A DNA stretch of 64,000 bases from Nitratireductor pacificus pht-3B (lineage in GTDB: Bacteria; Pseudomonadota; Alphaproteobacteria; Rhizobiales; Rhizobiaceae): NCBI RefSeq assembly GCF_000300335.1, contig NZ_AMRM01000013.1, positions 1 through 64,000 on the forward strand. Reading direction: 5' to 3'. The translations under genes were made by a program, and so were the position numbers. The notes under the pieces were generated by a model. The model was not told where the DNA came from. It saw nothing but the letters and a program-made list of their open reading frames with translations, and ran no database searches. Positions 10,901 through 18,138 of this stretch are shown here, one piece after another; the first letter of the stretch is position 1, and each line of letters opens with the position of its first letter.

Positions 10901-12899
10901 CGAGCGCCAGACCATCGAACGCTGGCTCGGGCATTTCAGGACGCTGATCACGGCCATCGCCGATCATATGACCGCAAGGATCGCCACGCTGCCGCTGCTT
11001 TCGCCGGAACAGACGGACTGGCTCGTCCACGGGGTCAATGCGACCGACGCGGCCTTCGACCAGGAGCGCTTCGTCTACGACCTGTTCGCCGAACGCGCCG
11101 CTGAGACACCCGACGCCATCGCCGCCCAGCATGGCGACGTGTCGATCACCTATGCCGAACTCGACGCGCGCAGCTGGCAGCTTGCCCGCCTGATCCATGA
11201 GAAGGTGTTCATCCCCGGCCGCCGCGTGGCGGTGGCGCTCGACCGCTCGATCGACATGCTGGTAACGCTGCTGGCGATCATGAAATCCGGGCACATCTAC
11301 GTGCCGCTCGATCCCGCCCATCCGGAAGCCCGCCTGCGCCAGACCATGGAAACGGCCCGCATCTCCGCCCTGGTCTGCGCCAGCGATGCGCTGGCAGCGC
11401 TCGCCGGAGCGGACGCGGTCACGGTCCGCCTCGACCGCGAGGAAGCGGAGATCGCCGCGCAGAGCACGACGCCACTCGAGCGGCGCACCCGCCACGCGAC
11501 ATCGGCCGCCTACATCATCTTCACCTCCGGTTCGACGGGCGTGCCGAAGGGCGTGGAGGTGCCCCACCGCGCGCTGATGAACTTCCTGACCTCGATGGCG
11601 CGGGAACCGGGCTTCGGCGCCACGGACACCTTGCTCGCCGTCACGACCATCTCGTTCGACATTGCGGGGCTGGAACTCTATCTGCCGCTGATCACGGGCG
11701 GCAAGGTGGTGATCGCCGACAGCGCCCAGGTGCGCGACGGCTTCGCGCTGATCGATCTCCTGAAGCGGAGCAAGGCGACCGTCCTGCAGGCCACGCCGAC
11801 GCTCTGGCAGGTTCTGGTGGAAGCCGGTCTCGAAAAGCAGCCCGGACTGAAGATGCTGTGCGGCGGCGAGCCGCTGCCCGGCGAACTCGCCAGAACGCTG
11901 ACCGGACTGGGCGGCGAACTCTGGAATATGTACGGGCCGACCGAGACCACCATCTGGTCTTCGGTGGCGCGCATCGACGATCCGCAAGCGCCGATCACCA
12001 TCGGCCATCCGATCGCCAACACGCAGCTGTTCATCCTCGACCGACAGGAGCGGATCGCTCCCGTCGGCGTCATCGGCGAATTGAACATCGGCGGCGAAGG
12101 GCTGGCTGTCGGCTACTTCGAGAACCGCGAGCAGACGAAGGCGGCCTTCCGCAATGTCAACATCGCGGGCGTACCGCAGCGGCTCTACCGAACAGGCGAT
12201 GTCGGACGGCGCATGCCGGACGGCTCGCTGCAGCTTTTCGGGCGCCGCGACAACCAGATCAAGCTGCGCGGTTTCCGCATCGAGCTGGGCGACATCGCAA
12301 CCGTCGTCGACAGGACCGAGGGCGTGCGTCACTGCGCTGTGGTGGCCGCGAGCAACCGGAATGGCGACCGCCAGCTCGTCTGCCATTTCGTGCCCGAAAC
12401 GGACGGAGCGGCTCCTTCCGTCGAGCAGTTGGCGGCCCACGCCAAGGCGCATCTGCCGGCACATATGATCCCCGGTTGCTGGGTCGAAACGCAGGAACTG
12501 CCGCAGACGGCGAACGGCAAGCTCGATCGCAAGGCGCTCGAAGCGCTTGGCGTGCCGACGCGCCAGGCAGCGCCCATCCGGCTGAAGCCGCGCACGCCGA
12601 TGGAAGAGAAGCTGTCGCAGATCTGGTGCGACGTGCTGCAGATGGGTGAGATCGGCGTCGATGAGAACCTCTATGCGCTCGGCGCGGATTCGCTCAGCAT
12701 ATTCCGCATCGCGGCGCGGATGATGGATGCCGGCGTGCCGCTGGAGGCGAAGCACCTGCTGCGTCATCCGACCATCGGGGAACTGGCGGTCTGCGCCGAG
12801 GCCCAAAGTGCCGCGCCGGCCAATGACACCGCATCGCATGTGCCGTCGTTGAAGGACTTCCGCAACGGCGCACGGCGTGTCGCGAGGGTGGGAACATGA
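4920..12899 (+). CDS. Hybrid PKS-NRPS: KS-AT-ACP-aminotransferase-C-A(Gly)-PCP
   Basis: 2659 residues from the ATG overlapping the previous stop. KS (about 19-445) has catalytic C196, H332 and H371. AT (about 545-840) has S641 in GHSVGEF and the HAFH motif at 737-740 that predicts malonyl-CoA. ACP serine is S971. A Pro/Ala-rich linker leads to a class-III PLP aminotransferase (about 1110-1560, lysine K1410 in YGKVLGGGMP). Then come a condensation domain with intact HHIVCDG at 1728-1734, an adenylation domain (about 2055-2545) and PCP with S2591. No KR, DH, ER or methyltransferase is present, so the beta-ketone left by KS is the aminotransferase substrate and becomes a beta-amine. The A-domain code reads DILQLGMIWK, a signature I know for glycine. 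The KS-AT-ACP-AMT-C-A-PCP order matches the mid part of mycosubtilin/iturin synthetases (MycA/ItuA) and, apart from a missing methyltransferase, microcystin McyE. Confidence 0.93.
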   Translation: MNERTVHDNQPPPPDEGIGDIAIIGMTGRFPGAASVDALWEMIREGRHAFRTFSPDEIEDAFDDAVRAAPDYVAARPYLDDPGLFDAEFFGMYPREAALVDPQFRLFLEICWEALEGAGCDPFNARESIGVFAGSAMSTYLINNVLSDRDTAEQFTSNYQVGMFPELIGAINDTLATRVAYKLNLRGPAFTVQSACSTSALAVTQACQALLTYGCDMALAGGVSITFPQKRGYLYQEGGMVSPDGFCRPFDADAAGTVFGSGAGVVLLKRLEEALRDGDPIHAVIRGYGVNNDGADKVGYTAPSVSGQADAIAAAHASAGIAPETIGYVECHGTATPLGDPIEFSGLTRAFGTVAGEGSCALGSVKGNLGHLDAAAGVAGLIKAALVLRHRQIPPVANFVAPNPHMELAGSPFSIPVQLRDWAAQDTPRRAGVSSFGVGGTNVHLVLEEAPPAAALPGDEGDTLRILPLSARNETALAAMRENLAAALRGSDLPLAAVAHTLQNGRHDFRERCTVVARSREEAITRLAEERQISGRAEETAPPVIFLFPGQGAQYPGMGAALHATEPEFARWIDRGAEIAEPLIDADLRRFICNAGEADEKLAEALRDTKIAQPALFLVEYATAKLWMSRGIVPAAMVGHSVGEFVAATLAGVMSFEDGLKLVAARGRLMQEQPRGAMVSVRAEAETVAPHLSDGVEIAAVNAPKLSVVSGPFDAMDATCAALDAAGIAYSRLHTSHAFHSAMMDEAARLLEEETARVSYHPATIPYVSCVTGEWQTDDQGASPAYWARHCRDAVRFADGVGTACEGRRPVLLETGPGRTLSVFSAQTLKRDAVAAIIQSLPEHDRAQQALETFAEAHARLWIAGCKPDWPALPAQARRTVHLPTYPFQRQLYWIDAPKPLRQAGTVIAAPAQPTNPTNGAATMTAAPVPPVADRPARLEAALTVLLADLSGEELPDDAGGATFLELGFDSLFIGQFAQKVEKEYRVRLSFRELLGNIPTLHALARHLDAELPADAMQPVPETPAIPVPPTPAAAPAAPSTMTNGQITTPVGLEALFQSQLQMAQQLFTQQMQAIQSLGGGSAAPTPAMPAAPAPAASAPSTGGEEKEIGGERIRLYKPGTRRADQEMSPQKSAFIADLTARYAARNAKSKAFTEAHRPRLADPRAASGFRSEWKEMVFPVVSDRSKGARIWDIDGNEYIDLVNGMGQTAFGHAPDFVVEAIIAQANSGFAIGPQTPLAGEVADLVSELTGHERVTFCNTGSEAVMAAMRVARTVTGRERVVVFGNDYHGQFDEVLVKGRSRSGVHAALPIAAGIPPGSVSNMTVLGYGTPESLDWIRANADDIAAVIIEPVQSRHPELRPEDFVRKLRAIATQNAFALIFDEVVTGFRVHPGGMQAVWGIRGDLATYGKVLGGGMPIGVLAGDSRFMDALDGGSWAYGDDSVPMVAPTFFAGTFVRHPIVLAAAKAVLEHIKGEGQALYDRVAARTEQLVGTLNDDLARRGIASPIHGYKSWFVTDFGSADPLGALFYPHARLQGLHVQDGYPCFLTTQHSEEDFARIAEVFANSLDALQEAGILAPALPVAATTVPAKTQEPAPAAAPASAPLTEAQTEIWLAAQAGDEASCAFNESFNLALDGPFDEAVFRRAFALVISRHDALHIRFSRAGDQFEIIPDFAVELPLRELAEDAGLAQITDAEARTPFDLVNGPLVRAQLVRLAAERHVLVFTAHHIVCDGWSVNVLVEDLAKAYSLLLKGEEPDLPPALSFAAYAQARAATTEAAGETETFWLGQFNAVPELPDLPTDRPRPERRSFAGGTVTASIDQDICKRLKKAGAKGGATLFSTLLAALQVMVARLSASNDIVIAVPSAGQSLLDGGALVGHCVNLLPLRQGVDEDRTFEAHLRDTQQLVLQAFEHQDFTYGTLVRKLGVKRDPSRLPLTEIQFNLERMAKAIDFGGLEARVTPNPKAFANFDMFLNMIESTDGIRIDVDYNGDVFERQTIERWLGHFRTLITAIADHMTARIATLPLLSPEQTDWLVHGVNATDAAFDQERFVYDLFAERAAETPDAIAAQHGDVSITYAELDARSWQLARLIHEKVFIPGRRVAVALDRSIDMLVTLLAIMKSGHIYVPLDPAHPEARLRQTMETARISALVCASDALAALAGADAVTVRLDREEAEIAAQSTTPLERRTRHATSAAYIIFTSGSTGVPKGVEVPHRALMNFLTSMAREPGFGATDTLLAVTTISFDIAGLELYLPLITGGKVVIADSAQVRDGFALIDLLKRSKATVLQATPTLWQVLVEAGLEKQPGLKMLCGGEPLPGELARTLTGLGGELWNMYGPTETTIWSSVARIDDPQAPITIGHPIANTQLFILDRQERIAPVGVIGELNIGGEGLAVGYFENREQTKAAFRNVNIAGVPQRLYRTGDVGRRMPDGSLQLFGRRDNQIKLRGFRIELGDIATVVDRTEGVRHCAVVAASNRNGDRQLVCHFVPETDGAAPSVEQLAAHAKAHLPAHMIPGCWVETQELPQTANGKLDRKALEALGVPTRQAAPIRLKPRTPMEEKLSQIWCDVLQMGEIGVDENLYALGADSLSIFRIAARMMDAGVPLEAKHLLRHPTIGELAVCAEAQSAAPANDTASHVPSLKDFRNGARRVARVGT

Positions 12900-15718
12900 G
12901 CGAAGCCGATCAACGCCCCCGCCCACAGGCCGCGCGCGACGTGGTGGCGACCTTTCCCTGCACCCAGACGCAGTTGCGGTGCTGGTTCCTCGACCAGTTG
13001 AACCCGGGCAATCCGGCGCTCAACGTGGCGGTGCGCTGGGAGATCCGCGGCGCCTTCAAGACGGCGAGCATCGAGGCTGCCTTCCGGCAGGTGATCGCGC
13101 GGCACGAAATCCTGCGGACCTTCTTCAGCGAGACCGACGGCCAGCCGCAGCAGCAGGTGGTCGAGGCCGTCGACTTCAAGATGCCGGTGATCGATCTGCG
13201 GCATGTGCCGGAAGACCAGCGCGACGCGCGGATCCAGTCGATCAGCAAGGAAACGGCCGCCGCCCCGTTCGATCTCGCAGAGCCCGGCCTGTTCCGTGTC
13301 ACCTTTCTGATGGTCGAGAACCAGCGGGGCTTCATCCTGATCACCGCCCATCAATCCTGCTTCGACGGCTGGTCGATCCGGGTGCTGGGCCGGGAGGTCG
13401 GCGAGATCGCCGCCGCGATCGACGGGCAGCGCACACCGGGGCTGGCGGAGCTGGCACTGCAATATGGCGATTTCGCGCTCTGGCAGGATGCCTATCGCAA
13501 CAGCTACGGTTTCGAGACGGAGAAAGCCTATTGGCGGGCGCAGCTCGCCGGAGCGCCCTATTTCGAGGTCGAGCCGGACCGCCCGCGCGGCCGGACCAAG
13601 ACGAGCCATGGCGAGATCCTGTCCGCCGTGATGCCGCTCTCATTCAGCGAGCGCATTGACGCGGCGGCGCGCGCGCATCAGGTCTCGCTCTTCAGCTATG
13701 GCGCGGCGGTCATCAGCGCCGCCCTGCATCGCTATTGCGCGCGCCGCGAAGTGCTGTTCGGCACGCAGATCGCCGGCCGCGAGGATGTCGACCTGGAGAG
13801 CCTGATCGGCGTGTTCATCAACAATCTGGTCCTCCGGTTCGACTTTCCCGAGAGCCTGACCTTCACCGAGCATCTGCGCCGGGTGAGTGCGACGGTCGCC
13901 GACGCGCTCAACCATCAGAGAATGCCGTTCAACAATCTGGTGGAACTGGTCAACCCGGCCCGCGACCCGTCGCGCAATCCTCTCGTCTCGGTGAATTTCA
14001 ACCAGCAGAAGGCCTTCCTGGAGAACGCGCATTACGGCGGCTTCGAGCTGATCAGCGCGCCGTCGCAATCGCCCGGCGTGATCTATGATCTCAACTTCAT
14101 CATGATCGGGCGGCCGGACGGCTGGCGCATGTCTGTCGAGTACAACACCGACCTGTTCGACGCCCGCACGGCGCAGGAATTGCTGGACCTCTGGCGTTCG
14201 GCCTATGCCTTCGCGCTCGACAATCCCGACGCGCCGCTCGCATCCATGCAGGGGCCGGTCCGGACGCCGGCGGCACCCGCGACCGGTGGTCCTTCTACCT
14301 CCCGACTGGAAGCCCTGCTCGCCGCGCACAAGGACGTGGCGGAGGTGGCGCTGCAACTGCCCGCCGCCGGCGGAAATCCCTACGCCTTCGTCACCCCGGC
14401 GCCGATCCATGCCGGCCCGCTCGAAACGCTGCCCATGCGGCTGACCTCCTATCTGTCCGGCCATCTCTCGCCGGCCGACATGCCCTCCGGCATCAGCGTG
14501 ATGCTGTCCCTGCCGACCGCCGGACCCGCGTCGGCCCCGGCGGCGCTGCCCGCCCCGCGTCCTGCCGAAGCGAAGACGGACCTGCCGCACTCCAGCCCCG
14601 AGCGGGAAAGCCAGCTCGGCCGCATCTGGGCGGATGTGCTCGGCGTGGACACCGTCCATTCGGATGATGATTTCTTTGCCCTCGGCGGGCATTCGCTGCT
14701 TGCCCTGCGCATGCTCTCAGCGGTCAGGGCGACCTTCGGCGTGAAGCCGGAGCTGGCATTGCTGTTCAAGGCGCCGACGCTTGCCGGGTTCGCGCGCGCC
14801 CTGTTCGGGGAAGCCCCGCAGCCTCCGGAGGAAACACCTTTCCGGACGGCCGCGTCCGGGGCTGTCACCGGCCCGGTGGTTCCGGCCGTTCCGGAAGCAC
14901 CCCAACCGACATGGGACGTCTCCGTCTACCAGGAGGGGGACGGCAGCTGTGCCCTCTACACGCTGAACCATCCGTTCCTCTACTACCGTCTGGCGCGGCT
15001 CCTTCCGCCGGAGGTTTCGGCGGTCAATCTCAGCATGTTCAACGCCAGCATCGATGCGGCCCGCCGGCAGCTCTCGCTCGAGCAGATCGCCGGCGAGGCC
15101 ATCTCTGCGATGAAGCTCGGGCCGGCACCCCAGTCGATCGCCCTGATCGGGCTTTGCGTCAACGGCGTTCTGGCGATGGAGATGACCCGGCAGCTGCATT
15201 GCCTGGGACACCGCATCCAGTTCGTGGCGCTGATCGACAGCTGGGCGCCCGGCTATGTGGGCTCGCAGTCGCGCCTCACCCGATTGCGCTGGACGATGGA
15301 GAAGCGCGTCAAGCGTCTCGCCTACTTCACCGGCAAGCTGCTCAGGGGACGGATGCGGCTCATCACCTATCTGAAGGAGTTCAACGTCACGCTGAAACTG
15401 GTCGAGCGCTTCAGGGGCGGCAATGCCATGGATGCGGAAGAACAGGCCAATGCCGATGTGACGGAGTTCCTGGTGGCGGCCGCGCGCCGCTACCGGCCGC
15501 GACCGATCAGCGCCGAGACCGTGCTCTTCTTCCGCAGCCAGGCAAACCACCGGCGCGCCAATGACCTCCTGTTCGGCTGGCGGGGGTTCGTGCCGGAGGA
15601 CGCGCCAGTGTTCGACGTTGCGGGCTGGCACGAGGATTCCCTCACCCAGGCGGGGATCGAACACCTGTCCGGCGTCCTGTCGGACCGGCTTCACGCGGGA
15701 GCGCTCCTTGACCAGTAA
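12896..15718 (+). CDS. Terminal NRPS protein: C, relic adenylation lid, PCP, Cys-type thioesterase
   Basis: 940 residues, start ATG overlapping the previous stop. The condensation domain (about 18-450) carries H152-Q153-S-C-F-D-G where the family has HHxxxDG, so the second, catalytic histidine is glutamine. No adenylation core follows. Residues about 469-548 instead align with an A-domain C-terminal lid subdomain (LEALLAAHKDVAEVALQL...), ending in SLPTAGPASAPAAL where the A10 lysine of NGKVDR should be. PCP follows with S600 in GGHSLLAL. The thioesterase (about 690-935) has G-L-C-V-N-G at the nucleophile elbow, making C754 the nucleophile in place of serine, with a likely Asp in LIDSW and a His in GWHED. 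Cys-type thioesterases are known from obafluorin synthetase, where the product is a beta-lactone. Release to water, an intramolecular amine or a sugar hydroxyl are all possible here. Confidence 0.9.
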   Translation: MSEADQRPRPQAARDVVATFPCTQTQLRCWFLDQLNPGNPALNVAVRWEIRGAFKTASIEAAFRQVIARHEILRTFFSETDGQPQQQVVEAVDFKMPVIDLRHVPEDQRDARIQSISKETAAAPFDLAEPGLFRVTFLMVENQRGFILITAHQSCFDGWSIRVLGREVGEIAAAIDGQRTPGLAELALQYGDFALWQDAYRNSYGFETEKAYWRAQLAGAPYFEVEPDRPRGRTKTSHGEILSAVMPLSFSERIDAAARAHQVSLFSYGAAVISAALHRYCARREVLFGTQIAGREDVDLESLIGVFINNLVLRFDFPESLTFTEHLRRVSATVADALNHQRMPFNNLVELVNPARDPSRNPLVSVNFNQQKAFLENAHYGGFELISAPSQSPGVIYDLNFIMIGRPDGWRMSVEYNTDLFDARTAQELLDLWRSAYAFALDNPDAPLASMQGPVRTPAAPATGGPSTSRLEALLAAHKDVAEVALQLPAAGGNPYAFVTPAPIHAGPLETLPMRLTSYLSGHLSPADMPSGISVMLSLPTAGPASAPAALPAPRPAEAKTDLPHSSPERESQLGRIWADVLGVDTVHSDDDFFALGGHSLLALRMLSAVRATFGVKPELALLFKAPTLAGFARALFGEAPQPPEETPFRTAASGAVTGPVVPAVPEAPQPTWDVSVYQEGDGSCALYTLNHPFLYYRLARLLPPEVSAVNLSMFNASIDAARRQLSLEQIAGEAISAMKLGPAPQSIALIGLCVNGVLAMEMTRQLHCLGHRIQFVALIDSWAPGYVGSQSRLTRLRWTMEKRVKRLAYFTGKLLRGRMRLITYLKEFNVTLKLVERFRGGNAMDAEEQANADVTEFLVAAARRYRPRPISAETVLFFRSQANHRRANDLLFGWRGFVPEDAPVFDVAGWHEDSLTQAGIEHLSGVLSDRLHAGALLDQ

Positions 15719-17312
15719 ACGGCACGCGCATCGGCCCGGCGCCAAGCTCTTGAGGGTCGGCATCCTCACCGGCCTCGGCCGGCGCTTCGAAAACTGGGAG
15801 CTGCAGCTTTTCGAGCGGCTCCTGGCCGACCAGCGGTTTGAGATGGCGGGTTTTCTCGTTCACCCGCATCCCTTTGACGGCCAGCCATCCGGTCTCGCCG
15901 CCGGCTGGATCGCGCGTCTCGATCGCGCCCTGTTCGCGCGGCAGGCCCCCTATCCCGCGCCGCGCTTTGCGCGGTCCCGGAAGGCACTCCCCGTTCTCCA
16001 CCTCGACGGCGCGTCGCAGCCGGTGGCCGAACTCGGCCTCGATCTGGTGCTGCGCCACGTGCCGGCTCGCCCGCCGCATGATCTGGTCGCCGGCCTGCCG
16101 TTCGGCGTCTGGACGCTCAGCCATGTCGAAGCGCAGTCGGCGCATGCCAACTGGACAGGGATCGCTGACACCCTGGCGAAGGCCGCCGGCACCCGTCTCG
16201 GCCTGACGGTCGAGCGCGGAGATGGAAAGCGCGCGGTGCAGATCGCCGAGGCCGCGTTCAACACCAAGTTCAGCGCCGCGCGCAACACCGCCTTCATCCA
16301 GGAGAAGTCGGTTCTTCTGGCCATGCGTGAACTCGGCCGGCTGGCCGACACGCGCAAGCTTGCTGCGCCAGCGGCAAAGGCGCAGTCTGCCCGCCCGGCC
16401 ACCCCGCCGAGCCTCCGCGAGGCAGCGGCCTATGCGGGGCATCTGCTCCACGGCTCGACCATGCTAGCCGCCAAGGTCCTGCGCCGGCGCACCCACAGCG
16501 AGGCTGCCGTATGGACCCTCTACAGCGGACGCGGGGCGATCGACGATTTTGATCCGCGCAAGGCCGTGGAAATCCCGCCCTCACAGACATCCATCAAGGC
16601 CGATCCGTTCCTCTTCAGGCACCAGGGCGAAACCTATGTTTTCTATGAGAATTACGGCGTCGGCGACAGCAAGGCGCATATCGCGGTCGGACGCCTGACC
16701 CGTGACCGCCTGGAGCCGATCGGCATCGCGCTCGGCGGCGACAGTCATCTCTCATTCCCGTTCGTCTTCAGCCATGACGGGGCGATCTTCATGATGCCGG
16801 AGACACATCAGAAGAAGCGCGTGGAAATCTGGCGCGCGGTCAACTTTCCGCTTGTCTGGGAACCCTATTCAAGCGCGTTCGAGGGATGGTCGGTTGCCGA
16901 CAGCACGCTGTTTCGCCACAAGGGCGCTTGGTGGCTGTTCTCGAACCTGTCCGAACATCACGCGTTCGAGGACCATTGCTCAGCACTCTACGCCTTCGAG
17001 GTGGACGGGCCGAAGCTGTCGTCGATCGTCGCGCACCGGCGCAATCCCGTCGTGATCGGCAGCGCAACGGCGCGCAATGCCGGGCGGGTCTTCTCCCGCC
17101 ACAAGCGGCTGTTCCGCCCCTCCCAGAACAACGCCTACGGCATCTACGGCTACGGTCTCAACATCATGGAGATCGAGCAGCTCGACCGCGAAACCTATCG
17201 CGAGACCTGCGTGCGGCGGATCGTGCCGGATTTCAAACCCGGCCTCGTCGGCTGCCATCATTTCGATGCGAGCGGCTCGCGCTACATCCTCGACGCCCGC
17301 CTGAATGCATGA
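15708..17312 (+). CDS. GINT1-N-like beta-propeller protein, putative glycosyl or acyl transfer
   Basis: 534 residues from a TTG at 15708 that overlaps the thioesterase stop by 11 nt and has GGGAG six bases upstream. The N-terminal 220 residues (VGILTGLGRRFENWELQLF onward) look like the Rossmann-type half of formyl- or glycosyltransferase-like proteins. The C-terminal part (about 260-534) has repeated blades with ADPFLFRHQGETYVFYE, SFPFVF and DSTLFRHKGAWWLFSN, which I recognise as the five-bladed GH43/GH32-like propeller found in the N-terminal domain of glucosamine inositolphosphorylceramide transferase 1. Translational coupling to the NRPS genes suggests it acts on the peptide or on the sugar it joins. 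The reaction is unknown. TTG at 15750 is an alternative start. Confidence 0.65.
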   Translation: MTSKRHAHRPGAKLLRVGILTGLGRRFENWELQLFERLLADQRFEMAGFLVHPHPFDGQPSGLAAGWIARLDRALFARQAPYPAPRFARSRKALPVLHLDGASQPVAELGLDLVLRHVPARPPHDLVAGLPFGVWTLSHVEAQSAHANWTGIADTLAKAAGTRLGLTVERGDGKRAVQIAEAAFNTKFSAARNTAFIQEKSVLLAMRELGRLADTRKLAAPAAKAQSARPATPPSLREAAAYAGHLLHGSTMLAAKVLRRRTHSEAAVWTLYSGRGAIDDFDPRKAVEIPPSQTSIKADPFLFRHQGETYVFYENYGVGDSKAHIAVGRLTRDRLEPIGIALGGDSHLSFPFVFSHDGAIFMMPETHQKKRVEIWRAVNFPLVWEPYSSAFEGWSVADSTLFRHKGAWWLFSNLSEHHAFEDHCSALYAFEVDGPKLSSIVAHRRNPVVIGSATARNAGRVFSRHKRLFRPSQNNAYGIYGYGLNIMEIEQLDRETYRETCVRRIVPDFKPGLVGCHHFDASGSRYILDARLNA

Positions 17313-17325
17313 GGCGCGGGAAGCT

Positions 17326-18138
17326 TCAGCTCCGGCCTTCGGCGTCCTGTCCTCTCCCGCGCCCATAGCGCATCCGGATCACAGGACCGGCAACGGATAC
17401 GCCCGGACGCCAGGCCGGCGACGGCTCGTCCCGCCGGTAGCGCAGTGTCACAGGATTGCCCGCCGTCAGCGCCGCGACGGCACCGACGAAGCCGCGCGGC
17501 ACCGTCAGGTTCAGAAGCCGCCATTGCTCCGGCGCGTCTGGCATGCCTTCCAGCCGCTTGAGACGCGGCTCGCCGGTCGCGCCGATGGAGACATCGAAGG
17601 AATCGAGCGGCAGCGACAGGCCTGCACCATGCGCCTTGACGAAGGCCTCCTTGCGCGTCCAGCAGCGATAGAACGCATCGAGATAGGCGCGCAGCGGAAC
17701 CAGGTGCAGCGCCCGGCGCTCGGCGGCCGAGAAGAAGTGGCCCGCCAGATCCTCCCGGAACGGCGCCACGCGCTCGATGTCGACCCCGATCTGATAGTGA
17801 TCGCTCACCGCCAGCACGGCGATGCCATCGCTGTGGCTGAGATTGAAATGCACGGGCGGTTCGCCGCTGCCTGCCAGACGCGGCTTGCCAAACGCGTTGT
17901 AGGCGAAGGCGAGCCGCTTCGCCGGCACACCCAGATAACCGCCGAGAATGGCGCGCAGGCGGCCGCGGCCGGCGATGAAGCGCAGCCGGTCGCGCTCGCG
18001 CACGAAGCGCGCAGCACGGGCGAACTCCGCGTCGCTCATGGCCGAGACGAGTTCTGGCAGCACCCCCGCCGGGACATCCAGGGACCATTGCCACACATCG
18101 ATGAAGGCAGCGCCGATGGCAGCCGGTCTATGCAGCAT
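17326..18138 (-). CDS. Sfp-type 4'-phosphopantetheinyl transferase
   Basis: 270 residues. It transfers phosphopantetheine from CoA to the conserved serine of carrier domains. The diagnostic motifs are G-V-D120-I-E122 and W-T-R-K163-E164-A, which supply Mg2+ and CoA contacts, plus FNLSHSDG at about 98-105 and FFSAAE at 135-140. The gene ends only 13 bp from the convergent GINT1-like gene and overlaps the DegT aminotransferase by 11 nt, so it is in a two-gene operon. It is the obvious activator of the four carrier domains (S587, S971, S2591 and S600 of the three synthetases). Start ATG at 18138; an upstream site is weak, consistent with coupling. Confidence 0.9.
   Translation of the reverse strand: MLHRPAAIGAAFIDVWQWSLDVPAGVLPELVSAMSDAEFARAARFVRERDRLRFIAGRGRLRAILGGYLGVPAKRLAFAYNAFGKPRLAGSGEPPVHFNLSHSDGIAVLAVSDHYQIGVDIERVAPFREDLAGHFFSAAERRALHLVPLRAYLDAFYRCWTRKEAFVKAHGAGLSLPLDSFDVSIGATGEPRLKRLEGMPDAPEQWRLLNLTVPRGFVGAVAALTAGNPVTLRYRRDEPSPAWRPGVSVAGPVIRMRYGRGRGQDAEGRS

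Noticed and set aside
10278-12926. 882-codon frame on the minus strand opposite the C-A-PCP domains
   Set aside because: Antisense shadow of a gene with complete catalytic motifs on the plus strand; the predicted protein is Arg/His-rich and without recognisable domains.
2956-15718. NRPS-PKS as a siderophore synthetase feeding the iron ABC operon at 44-48 kb
   Set aside because: No catechol, hydroxamate or citrate-type tailoring gene or TonB receptor is nearby, the domains predict a beta-amino peptide, and the iron operon is 28 kb away under its own operator.
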